Positions 1-6,099 of a stretch of DNA of 12,553 bases are shown here, piece by piece. Under the pieces are notes generated by a model. That model was not told where the DNA came from. It saw only the letters and a program-made list of their open reading frames with translations, and made no database searches. The position numbers and the translations under genes are program-made. The stretch is from CAZRGV01 sp964599655 (GTDB taxonomy: Bacteria > Planctomycetota > Planctomycetia > Isosphaerales > Isosphaeraceae). Location: positions 1 through 12,553 of the forward strand of contig CAZRGV010000159.1 in NCBI GenBank assembly GCA_964599655.1, given 5' to 3'. The first letter of the stretch is position 1. Every line of letters starts with the position of its first letter.

Positions 1-438
1 GAAGGTGGCGCGGATGCCGCCGGAGGGGAAGCTCGAGGCGTCGGGCTCGCCGCGAACCAACTCTTTGCCGCTGAACTCGGTGACCGCCTTGCCGTCCTCG
101 GTCGGCACGAGGAACGAGTCATGCTTCTCGGCGGTCAAGCCGGTCATCGGCAAGAACCAGTGCGTGTAGTGGGTGGCCCCTTTCTCAATGGCCCAATCCA
201 TCATCGCCTTGGCCACCTCGTCGGCGACACTGGCGTCGAGCGGCTCACCCTTGCGAATTGTGGCCCGGAGCGCCTTGTAGACCTTGTCGGGCAGGCGCTC
301 CCGCATCACCTCGTCGGAGAAGACGTTGACGCCGAAGAGTTCCACGACCGGAGTCTCGTGAAAGTTGACGCGAGGTGGGTGAGTCTGCCAGGCGGTCACG
401 GCCGCAATCGCATTCTGCCGAGCGGTGGGTTGAGACAT
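1..438 (-). CDS. glnN: Type III glutamine synthetase, N-terminal part (runs off the window edge)
   Basis: This is the first 146 codons of a type III glutamine synthetase, which condenses ammonia and glutamate to glutamine with ATP in the cytoplasm. The sequence shows the GSIII-specific N-terminal signature FGVNVF (residues 35-40), then DWAIEKGATHYTHWF (81-95), TAEKHDSF (102-109), EFSGKELVRGEPDASSFPSGG (121-141) and RATF at the edge. These motifs are characteristic of GSIII and are not found in GSI or GSII. The family is usually about 700 residues, so most of the gene lies to the left of the window. The start is the ATG at 438, with a weak GGAG 11 bases upstream. A leader of more than 300 bases precedes it and holds an imperfect palindrome and a promoter-like pair, which would suit nitrogen-responsive control (inferred). 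Family assignment is firm; the symbol follows common GSIII usage. Confidence 0.95.
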   Translation of the reverse strand, partial: MSQPTARQNAIAAVTAWQTHPPRVNFHETPVVELFGVNVFSDEVMRERLPDKVYKALRATIRKGEPLDASVADEVAKAMMDWAIEKGATHYTHWFLPMTGLTAEKHDSFLVPTEDGKAVTEFSGKELVRGEPDASSFPSGGIRATF

Positions 439-681
439 GGCGCAGTTGACTCCAAGCGGGAGTGATTCGAACCGTGGTGACAAACGGTCGAGACGCGCCG
501 GGACGGTTGTAGGGTTTGATCGAGAGTCGTCCCGGGCCGGATCGCGGTAGGCAGCCACGAAGGAAGAACGACTTGGGCACGGATCGCGCCCCGTCGACCA
601 TTCGCGCGTTGCTGATTCGGCGATTCCCACGCCCGGCCTTGAAGGGGGAGAGGACCTGGAGGGCCGGTCGGTTCGTCGCAT

Positions 682-738
682 GATGGACAACCACTCTCCC
701 CACGTCGCGCGACGCCTGGGAGGCGATTGTCAACCATC
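682..738. repeat. Imperfect inverted repeat in the GSIII leader
   Basis: A dyad is centred on the perfect 12-base palindrome CGTCGCGCGACG near 702-713. The outer arms GATGG (682-686) and CCATC (734-738), and ACAA (687-690) and TTGT (727-730), also pair, as do partial CTCCC/GGGAG blocks between them. Because of the symmetry, both strands read a similar MxDNxxPxVARR-like peptide, which is an artefact of the palindrome. It could be an operator or an RNA hairpin near the 5' end of the GSIII leader; which one cannot be decided from sequence alone. Confidence 0.5.
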
Positions 739-760
739 GTCCTTTCTCGCTTGGATCGCT

Positions 761-790
761 ATTGTAACGGCGCGTTCGACCGTTCGCCAG
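761..790 (-). promoter_or_regulatory. Candidate sigma-70-type promoter for GSIII
   Basis: On the minus strand CTGGCG (790-785) is followed by exactly 18 bases and TACAAT (766-761). The -10-like hexamer is one base off the TATAAT consensus, while the -35-like one is poor. The same arrangement, TTGGCG-18-TACAAT, occurs before the lipoprotein gene at 1505-1476, which raises confidence slightly. Transcription would start near 754. Confidence 0.35.
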
Positions 791-856
791 ACCCCGCCAG
801 CGCGGTTCCTCAAACGTCGGCGGGGCGTGGCTGACGGCCGGGAAAACGTCCCGCGA

Positions 857-1399
857 TTACTTCTTGTTGAGCTTGGCGATCGCGGCCGCGGGATCGGCGT
901 CAAAGTCCGCCTTGCAACCCTTGCAGCAGAGGAAGGCCGTCTTGCCGTCGGCGGTAACCTTCAGAGGTGGCCCCATCGAGCCAAGGTGCTCGCCGCTGAT
1001 CGGGCAAACGCCCTGAGCGAGGGCCAGGGCCTGGTCGGCCTCGGGCAGTTTCTTGACCTCGGCGAGTTCCTCGTCGGTCAGCTTGACGGCCGCGGCCTGG
1101 GGCGCCTCGGCCTTCGTTTCCTCGCCCGCCTTCGGCGCCTCACCCTCGGCCTTCGTTTCCTCGGAGGCCGCGCCGGGGGGCTTGAGACCTTCGGGAACCG
1201 GATAACCAGGCGGAGCCTTCATCGGGCCGGGACCCGCCACGAAGGCTTTCTGAACCGGGGCCCCACCCGTATCGGGCGGCGGCGGCACGTCGCCGGTGGG
1301 CGTCTTCGGGATGTTGTTGTTGATCGTCGACGGATCGGTTTCGCCGCAGCCCACCAGGGCCGCCAGAACCAGGGCCAAGGGCCATGCTGGACGCATCAT
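857..1399 (-). CDS. Lipoprotein with a YHS/TRASH-like metal-binding Cys domain
   Basis: A 180-residue exported lipoprotein of unrecognised specific function. The signal peptide ends in the lipobox LVGC, so Cys18 would be lipidated. A Pro/Gly-rich and then Glu/Lys/Ala-rich linker (about 30-108) follows, including a duplicated EETKAE motif. The C-terminal domain (about 109-176) has CPISG (Cys132) and FLCCKGC (Cys158, Cys159, Cys162) followed by FDADP. This resembles the YHS/TRASH type of small metal-binding fold, in which the cysteines bind a soft or transition metal. A role in envelope metal binding or sensing is inferred. The start at 1399 is preferred over 1414 because GAGG lies six bases upstream and the signal peptide fits better. 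The gene has its own candidate promoter and appears monocistronic. It is separated from GSIII by a 418-base leader. Confidence 0.82.
   Translation of the reverse strand: MMRPAWPLALVLAALVGCGETDPSTINNNIPKTPTGDVPPPPDTGGAPVQKAFVAGPGPMKAPPGYPVPEGLKPPGAASEETKAEGEAPKAGEETKAEAPQAAAVKLTDEELAEVKKLPEADQALALAQGVCPISGEHLGSMGPPLKVTADGKTAFLCCKGCKADFDADPAAAIAKLNKK
1105..1163. repeat. 20-base exact direct repeat inside the lipoprotein linker
   Basis: An identical 20-base block occurs at 1105-1124 and 1144-1163, 39 bases apart, in frame (13 residues). It encodes the repeated EETKAE segment of the linker. It looks like a small in-frame duplication in a low-constraint region. Confidence 0.8.
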
Positions 1400-1443
1400 C
1401 CTTTGCCTCATCATTACTTATTGTTGTCCGCGGTATCCCCCAC

Positions 1444-1466
1444 CCCGGCGAACGCGCTTCGCCGGG
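1444..1466 (-). other. Perfect 9-bp hairpin in the lipoprotein leader
   Basis: CCCGGCGAA (1444-1452) and TTCGCCGGG (1458-1466) form a perfect 9-base-pair stem with a five-base loop. It would sit a few bases from the predicted transcript start near 1469, so it could protect the 5' end of the mRNA. There is no T-run after it on the minus strand, so it is not a standard intrinsic terminator for the upstream YhaM-like gene, although a factor-dependent role is possible. Confidence 0.5.
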
Positions 1467-1475
1467 CACCGCCGT

Positions 1476-1505
1476 ATTGTAGCGGTCCTGAAACCGAACC
1501 GCCAA
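1476..1505 (-). promoter_or_regulatory. Candidate sigma-70-type promoter for the YHS-like lipoprotein
   Basis: TTGGCG (1505-1500), an 18-base spacer and TACAAT (1481-1476) read on the minus strand. This matches the spacing and hexamers of the candidate GSIII promoter. It lies downstream of the YhaM-like stop (1538) and about 70 bases before the lipoprotein start, which is a sensible position. Confidence 0.4.
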
Positions 1506-1537
1506 CCCCCGGACAACCCGCGACGAGGGCGGGCCGA

Positions 1538-2596
1538 TCATTCGAGCGTGCCGTTGAGCCCGTCTTCGTCCGAAGGCAGCTCCACGGGGATTCCACGGTA
1601 AAATCGCCGGTTCTCGACGGCGAAGATCTTCTCGGTGAAGGGGCTATCCCCCGACGCCCGGAGACACTCGCGGACCACGGCGTTCATCTTGGCGTCGAGC
1701 TCGTCGGCGTAATGGACGATCAGCGCTTCGAGGGTCGCCGGGGCCTTGGGAGCCCCGTACTCGGGCTTGCCGTGGTGGGCCAGAATGGCATGTTCCAGCA
1801 GCAGAAGGGTTTCCTCGTCGAAGCCGCCCATCTGCCGCGCGACCTCGCGCACCATGTCGCGACCCATCAAAATGTGACCGATCAAACTCCCTTGCTTGGT
1901 GTATCTGGTCTCGACCGGGTGATACTCCAGCTCCCGGAGCTTGCCGATATCGTGGAGGATGGCCGCCGCGACGATCACCCCCTTGTTCAAGGGCGGATTC
2001 AGCTCGCTGTAATAGCTCGCATAGTGGTTGGCCAGCAAGGCGCTCACGCGGGTCACGCTCCAGACGTGCTCGACCAGTCCGCCGATGAACCCGTGATGCA
2101 GGTTCTGGGCGGCGGGCATCTTCTGAAACAGGTCCGCGTTCTCCGAAAGGATGCGTCGCACCAGCTCCGCCAGCTTCGGATCCGGAATGTGCCGCTCGAC
2201 GAACTCGAGAATCCGCCCATAGCAGGTGCCCGCGGGATACTTCGAGCTCTCGACCAGGTCGAAGAAGTCGTACCCGTCGGCCTGATCTTCGGGAACCGCC
2301 GGTCGGATGTCCAGAATCTGCAATTGCAGGCCAAACTTGGCGTGAAGCTGCCCGCGAACCCGCATCCGGTACGCGATGCCTTCCACCCAGCCCAGCGCCT
2401 GCTGGAAGAATCGATTGTCGTTCCAGATCGGCGCTTCGAGCGTGACCCGCTTGTCGCGGAAGTGACAGGTGAGAAACGGTTGATCGCGCTTGGTCACGCC
2501 CCGCACCTTCTTGACCAAGGCCGCGAAGCATTCCGCCTCTTGATCCGGCCGCAGGTCCGAGAGGCGGATCACCGTCGTTGTCTCCGTGCCGGCCAT
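1538..2596 (-). CDS. yhaM: YhaM-like 3'-5' exoribonuclease (OB-fold plus HD domain)
   Basis: A 352-residue cytoplasmic HD-domain protein of the YhaM/CBF1 family, known for 3'-5' exonuclease activity on RNA and single-stranded DNA. The N-terminal part (about 5-105) fits the OB-fold region (FLTCHFRDKRVTLEAPIWND). The HD domain (about 165-315) shows HH at 167-168, H177, the HD pair at 215-216 in ILHDIGKL, H241, LAHHGKPEYGAPKAP (272-286) and D298 in HYADELDAKMN, all placed as expected for metal binding and typical of YhaM. YhaM of Bacillus is about 314 residues, so this one is slightly longer. The start is placed at 2596 because AGAAGGGA lies nine bases upstream; an in-frame ATG at 2662 has no visible ribosome-binding site. 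A 150-base or longer spacer separates it from the UXS gene. The exact substrate is not shown by the sequence. Confidence 0.88.
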   Translation of the reverse strand: MAGTETTTVIRLSDLRPDQEAECFAALVKKVRGVTKRDQPFLTCHFRDKRVTLEAPIWNDNRFFQQALGWVEGIAYRMRVRGQLHAKFGLQLQILDIRPAVPEDQADGYDFFDLVESSKYPAGTCYGRILEFVERHIPDPKLAELVRRILSENADLFQKMPAAQNLHHGFIGGLVEHVWSVTRVSALLANHYASYYSELNPPLNKGVIVAAAILHDIGKLRELEYHPVETRYTKQGSLIGHILMGRDMVREVARQMGGFDEETLLLLEHAILAHHGKPEYGAPKAPATLEALIVHYADELDAKMNAVVRECLRASGDSPFTEKIFAVENRRFYRGIPVELPSDEDGLNGTLE

Positions 2597-2815
2597 GAGA
2601 CGCGGTCCCTTCTCTTCAAAGACGCGGTACTCGTCGGCGCATTGCCGCTCATCGCTTCTCATCGGCGCGGCACGACCCGGAACTTGAGCCTAACATCGGT
2701 CCAATCCGATTCAAAGAGATCGCCTGTCCGAACGTTCCCTCCCATCGTGCTCCGAAGAACACATCCCGCAACGTCAACGCCGCTTAAGACTTCGGAACCA
2801 ACCCAGGAGGCCGGC

Positions 2816-3748
2816 TCAGAGGACCGAGCGGAAGTAGTCGAGGGTCCGCTTCAAACCCTCGGCGCGGTCGATGGTCGGCTCCCAGCCGAGAAGCTGCCGG
2901 GCCCGTCCGATATCTGGCCGCCGTCGCTTGGGGTCGTCCTGGGGCAACTCGCGATAGACGATCGTGCTCCGGGTCTCGGGCGCCATCGCGAGGATTTCCT
3001 TCGCGAGTTCGAGCACGGTAATTTCCGCTGGGTTGCCCAGGTTGACGGGCTCAGCGAAGTCCACGTGCAGCAGGCGGTAGATTCCATCCACCAGGTCGGT
3101 GACGTAGCAGAAGCTCCGGGTCTGATCCCCCTTGCCGAAGACGGTCAGATCCTCGCCTCGGAGCACCTGCCCCATGAAGGCGGGCAGGACGCGGCCGTCG
3201 TTCAGGCGCATCCGAGGGCCATAGGTGTTGAAAATGCGGACGATGTGGGTCTTCACGCCGTGGTAGCGATGGTAAGCCATGGTGATCGCCTCGGCGAACC
3301 GCTTGGCCTCGTCGTAGCAGCCTCGAGGCCCGATCGGATTGACGTGCCCCCAGTAATCCTCGCGCTGGGGATGCACCTCGGGATCGCCATAGACCTCGGA
3401 GGTGCTGGCCAGAAGGAACCGGGCGTCCTTGGCCTTGGCCAGGCCGAGCGCGTTGTGAGTGCCGAGTGAGCCGACCTTGAGCGTTGGAATCGGGTGGGCC
3501 AGGTAATCGGCTGGGCTGGCCGGGCTGGCGAAGTGAAGCACCGCGTCGATCGGTCCGTCGATGTGCAGGGCGTGCGAGATATTGTGCTCGACGAACGAGA
3601 ACCGAGGATTCGACGTCAGGTGGTCGATGTTGCGGAGATGCCCCGTCAAAAGGTTATCGACGCAGATGACCTCATGTCCCTCGGCCAGGAACCGCTCGCA
3701 AAGATGCGAGCCGATGAAGCCCGCGCCACCGGTGATGACCGTCCTCAC
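2816..3748 (-). CDS. uxs: UDP-glucuronate decarboxylase (UDP-xylose synthase), SDR family
   Basis: A 310-residue extended short-chain dehydrogenase. It converts UDP-glucuronate to UDP-xylose through an NAD-bound 4-keto intermediate, supplying nucleotide sugar for exopolysaccharide or glycoconjugates. Visible motifs are the Rossmann GGAGFIGSH (7-15), acidic D31 in CVDNLLTG for NAD ribose binding, FASPASP (73-79), STSEVYGDP (115-123) and the catalytic YDEAK (Tyr145, Lys149), followed by RIFNTYGPRM (171-180) and the C-terminal RRPDI motif. FASPASP, SEVYGDPxxHPQ and YDExKR are typical of UXS rather than of GalE or RmlB. The start is GTG at 3748, preceded by GAGGG seven bases upstream. It lies about 70 bases after the possible small membrane ORF and may be co-transcribed with dapB. 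A related dTDP-sugar epimerase is the main alternative but less likely. Confidence 0.92.
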   Translation of the reverse strand: MRTVITGGAGFIGSHLCERFLAEGHEVICVDNLLTGHLRNIDHLTSNPRFSFVEHNISHALHIDGPIDAVLHFASPASPADYLAHPIPTLKVGSLGTHNALGLAKAKDARFLLASTSEVYGDPEVHPQREDYWGHVNPIGPRGCYDEAKRFAEAITMAYHRYHGVKTHIVRIFNTYGPRMRLNDGRVLPAFMGQVLRGEDLTVFGKGDQTRSFCYVTDLVDGIYRLLHVDFAEPVNLGNPAEITVLELAKEILAMAPETRSTIVYRELPQDDPKRRRPDIGRARQLLGWEPTIDRAEGLKRTLDYFRSVL

Positions 3749-3817
3749 GAGATGACCCTCAGAGAGCGAGAAATGGAGATCCTTGGATGCCCGAAGGCCG
3801 TTCGCGGTCCGACCGCG

Positions 3818-3969
3818 TCAATCGTCCCAGAGATCCTCGTCGGCCAGAGCGCGGGCGTAGGCGACCAGAAGATAGAACCCGAAGAACAGGCCGGCCGCGA
3901 TCGCGATGGTAACCGTTCTTTCGCCCCCACGGCAAATCGACGCGACGCGACAACGCCAACCCGGTTCAT
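3818..3969 (-). pseudogene. Possible small membrane protein, apparently frameshifted at a G-run
   Basis: The frame ending at 3818 encodes TVTIAIAAGLFFGFYLLVAY followed by ARALADEDLWDD, a convincing single membrane helix with an acidic tail. That frame has no ATG, GTG or TTG at a sensible place. An ATG at 3969 overlaps the upstream stop as ATGA and would be translationally coupled, but it reads a different frame. One extra G in the G5 run at about 3917-3921 would join the two into a protein of about 50 residues (MNRVGVV... into ...GGERTVTIAIAAG). The cause may be a sequencing error, a real null mutation or ribosomal slippage; alternatively the hydrophobic frame may be a coincidence. No function can be named. 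Confidence 0.4.
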
Positions 3970-4376
3970 GGGCGGTTGAACTTGTCGAATACGGCCGTCG
4001 GGTCGTCCGGCTCCTGCGTCCAGCGCTCCAAGACGCCCGGCAACGGATACTCCGTGATCGGGATCTCTTCGGTCCTCTGAAAGACCTCCCTGAGCCGCAA
4101 GTAACCGGCCGTGACGCGCTGCTCTTCCTGGGCGACGAACTCCGGATCAAGCTCCGCCTTGGCGAACGGCCCCTCGACGACGACCGGTTCGAAACCTTCG
4201 GCCACAATGAACTGGGCCAGCGTCGGGTTGCAACGGATGTGCCGCTCCGGGCGGATATGAAGGGTCTCCGGATCGACCTCGCCAAGCACGTAGCGAAGGT
4301 AAAGGTCCGAATCGGTGATGTCGGCGACGTCCTGTCCGCAAACCTCGCAGAGGTAGCCCTCCTCACAGCGAACCAT
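3966..4376 (-). CDS. Small conserved-looking protein with a putative zinc-binding N-terminus
   Basis: A 136-residue soluble protein that I do not recognise. There is no signal peptide or membrane segment. The N-terminal half has C4, a CxxC pair (C10, C13), H40, H46 and C49, which could form a zinc-binding site (inferred). The rest is mixed helical/acidic (EEQRVTAGYLRLREVFQRTEE at 84-104). The start is the ATG at 4376, chosen because GAAGGAG lies eight bases upstream and the upstream extension is Arg/Pro-rich shadow sequence. It follows dapB by 50 bases on the same strand, and its TGA overlaps the next ATG as ATGA. It therefore probably belongs to a dapB-led transcript, but no link to lysine synthesis is visible. 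Confidence 0.8.
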   Translation of the reverse strand: MVRCEEGYLCEVCGQDVADITDSDLYLRYVLGEVDPETLHIRPERHIRCNPTLAQFIVAEGFEPVVVEGPFAKAELDPEFVAQEEQRVTAGYLRLREVFQRTEEIPITEYPLPGVLERWTQEPDDPTAVFDKFNRP

Positions 4377-4426
4377 GCGTGTCGCTCCTTCGCCCCGTCC
4401 CGATCGATCCGTGAGCCGACCGACCG

Positions 4427-5221
4427 TCAGAATCCCAGCAGGTCGTTCATCGAGTACAGCCCCGCGGGCTTGCCGACCAGGAACTTGGCGGCGTCGAGGG
4501 CGCCTCGAGCGAAGCCGTCGCGGTTCAGGGCCCGGTGGGACAGCTCCAGGCACTCGCCCATCAGGCCAAAGACCACGGTGTGCTCGCCGGGGTTATCCCC
4601 CGTGCGAAGCGCATGCATGCCGATTTCCCCCTTCGGCCGCTCGCCAACCAGGCCATGCCGGCCGTGCACCAGCCGGTTCGAGTCGATGGCCTTGCCGATG
4701 ACCTCCGCCAGCCGCAGGGCGGTTCCGCTCGGAGCGTCCTTCTTGAAGTGGTGATGGCGCTCGACGATCTCGATGTCGGCCGAGTCGCCAAGGACTCTCG
4801 CGGCGTCTCCCGCCAGGTGAAACAGCAGGTTGACCGCCTTGCTGAAGTTCGACGCCACGAGCATCGGAATGGCCGAGGCCGAGCCGAGCAGCCGCGCTCG
4901 CTGCTCCGGCTCGAGGCCGGTTGTGCCGACGACGAGGGGAATCTTTCGTTCCACGCAGACCTGAGCCAGGTCGAGCGCGGCGGCTGGCGAGGAAAAGTCG
5001 ATGGCCACGTCGACGGGCCGGCTCAGTGCCGGCTCGAGCGGGATTTCGAGCCGGCCCAAGCCGGCGATCGGACCAACGTCCTCGCCGAGCGACGGATGAT
5101 CGGGCCGTTCGATGGCGGCGCCGAGCTGGAGCGCGGGGTCTTCCTGGATCAACTGGATCAGCCGGGTTCCCATCCGGCCGGTCGCGCCCTGGATGGCAAC
5201 GGAGAGACGACGTGACGCCAA
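4427..5221 (-). CDS. dapB: 4-hydroxy-tetrahydrodipicolinate reductase (DapB)
   Basis: DapB reduces 4-hydroxy-tetrahydrodipicolinate to tetrahydrodipicolinate with NAD(P)H in the cytoplasm, a step of lysine and diaminopimelate synthesis. The sequence shows the nucleotide-binding GATGRMG (12-18), VGTTG (98-102), SNFSKAVN (124-131) and the family signature EIVERHHHFKKDAPSGTA (151-168). By alignment from memory with the E. coli enzyme, His156 and Lys160 are the catalytic pair. The length of 264 residues is normal. The start is taken as TTG at 5221: AAGGA lies eight bases upstream and the Rossmann strand begins six residues later. Longer ATG-initiated frames add a low-complexity extension without homology. 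Genes for other dap steps are not next to it. It is followed after 50 bases by the small zinc-site protein and then UXS on the same strand. Confidence 0.96.
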   Translation of the reverse strand: MASRRLSVAIQGATGRMGTRLIQLIQEDPALQLGAAIERPDHPSLGEDVGPIAGLGRLEIPLEPALSRPVDVAIDFSSPAAALDLAQVCVERKIPLVVGTTGLEPEQRARLLGSASAIPMLVASNFSKAVNLLFHLAGDAARVLGDSADIEIVERHHHFKKDAPSGTALRLAEVIGKAIDSNRLVHGRHGLVGERPKGEIGMHALRTGDNPGEHTVVFGLMGECLELSHRALNRDGFARGALDAAKFLVGKPAGLYSMNDLLGF

Positions 5222-5290
5222 GGGTGCAATCCTTACAGGTGGTCCGAATCTGGCCGCCAGAGGCCGCTCCGCGCGGAGCGAAGCGCCGTC

Positions 5291-5320
5291 ATGATAACCG
5301 GGGACGAGGCCGGCCAACAA
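5291..5320 (-). promoter_or_regulatory. Weak promoter candidate upstream of dapB
   Basis: On the minus strand TTGTTG (5320-5315), an 18-base spacer and TATCAT (5296-5291) lie about 70 bases before the dapB TTG start. The -10-like element matches five of six consensus bases and the -35-like element only three. The 269-base spacer around it (5222-5490) shows no gene. Confidence 0.25.
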
Positions 5321-5490
5321 CCCGCCGATCGAGAACGAACCCGGCGAGCGTGACGCTCCGGAATGGGAACCGGGAGCGGCAAGGGAAGGGGCCTCAAACG
5401 CGACACTTCCGGACCGCGCCGGTCGTTGTGACGGCCGGCGGGACCGGAAGCGTGGCGTGAATCGAGCCTTGTCCGAACGATTCCGACCGA

Positions 5491-6099
5491 TCAGGGGGCG
5501 TAAACCGCCTGAGCCGGGCCGCCGGCGCGTCGGAGGTAGTCCTTGTCGATGTAGACCACCTCCACGCGGTGATCGAGATGATGGAACGGAATCGGGTAAT
5601 CGGACCAGTACAGCTCATCGTAATAGATCGTGCACTTGTAGTGGCAATGCACGAGCTGGCAAGGGCCGGCCAGCGGGTAGACCTTCACCGGATCGACCTT
5701 GTCGCCGATCTTCTCGATGAGGAACCGCGCGTTGTTGCGCTGGACCTCATAGAACGGCGGGCATCCGTTGCGGAACTTGGGCACCTTGGCCCAAACTTCC
5801 GCTTCGCTCGGAGGATCGAGGCAGCTCGGCGGACCAAACTCGCCCGGAACCGGGTCGAGGATCGGCACCCGATCCCGTTCCTCACGGGCAATGTCTTCCT
5901 CAAGCCGCTGCTGTTGCGACGGCAGAATCGGCCAGGCGAACGACCAGCCGGTCGGGTGCAGCGGCGAGATGTTGCGGAAGACGTACGAGATTCCGCAGCC
6001 GACCGCGCCCGTCGAGACGACCGCCAGCAAGGCCACCGCCATCAGGCCGCGAACCCAGCGCGGGGTGAGCGGGCCCCTTTGACGCGCGGATTGGGTCAT
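5491..6099 (-). CDS. Exported lipoprotein with a Cys/His/Tyr-rich C-terminus, function unknown
   Basis: A 202-residue protein with a long Arg-rich n-region, a hydrophobic core (about 19-33) and the lipobox AVGC (Cys35), so a lipid-anchored envelope protein is likely. The middle is Pro/Glu-rich. The C-terminal part (about 113-190) is rich in Cys, His and Tyr: GCPPFYEV, then GPCQLVHCHYKC (145-156) followed by TIYYDELYWSDYPIPFHH and VEVVYIDKDYL. From memory, similar HCHYKCTxYY...VxYIDxDxL segments occur in multicopy secreted planctomycete proteins of unknown function; I cannot verify this here. A perfect AAGGAGG is 11 bases before the ATG, with a GGGGG extension closer, which predicts strong translation. 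Spacers of 269 and 740 bases on each side suggest it is a single-gene transcript. Confidence 0.82.
   Translation of the reverse strand: MTQSARQRGPLTPRWVRGLMAVALLAVVSTGAVGCGISYVFRNISPLHPTGWSFAWPILPSQQQRLEEDIAREERDRVPILDPVPGEFGPPSCLDPPSEAEVWAKVPKFRNGCPPFYEVQRNNARFLIEKIGDKVDPVKVYPLAGPCQLVHCHYKCTIYYDELYWSDYPIPFHHLDHRVEVVYIDKDYLRRAGGPAQAVYAP

Larger units (their letters stand above)
439..856. other. Intergenic leader upstream of GSIII, no gene supported
   Basis: This 418-base spacer lies between the GSIII start and the stop of the YHS-like lipoprotein gene. Open frames cross it in several phases, but none has a ribosome-binding site or a recognisable protein. What it does hold is a promoter-like pair at 761-790 and an imperfect inverted repeat at 682-738, both described separately. 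If the promoter is right, the GSIII mRNA has a leader of roughly 315 bases. Confidence 0.6.

Noticed and set aside
680..3469. A 929-codon open frame on the plus strand
   Set aside because: It runs antisense through the YHS-like lipoprotein, YhaM-like and UXS genes, all of which have clear family motifs. Its sequence is Arg/Gly/Leu-rich without domains, as expected for a shadow frame in GC-rich DNA.
3818..4366. A 182-codon minus frame antiparallel in phase with the zinc-site protein gene
   Set aside because: Most of it is an Arg/Ser-rich shadow of the 3966-4376 gene. Only the last 45 or so codons look real, and these are handled as the possible frameshifted membrane peptide.
4427..5320. A 33-residue N-terminal extension of DapB from an upstream start
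   Set aside because: The extension has no family similarity, and the TTG at 5221 has a properly spaced AAGGA directly before the Rossmann motif.
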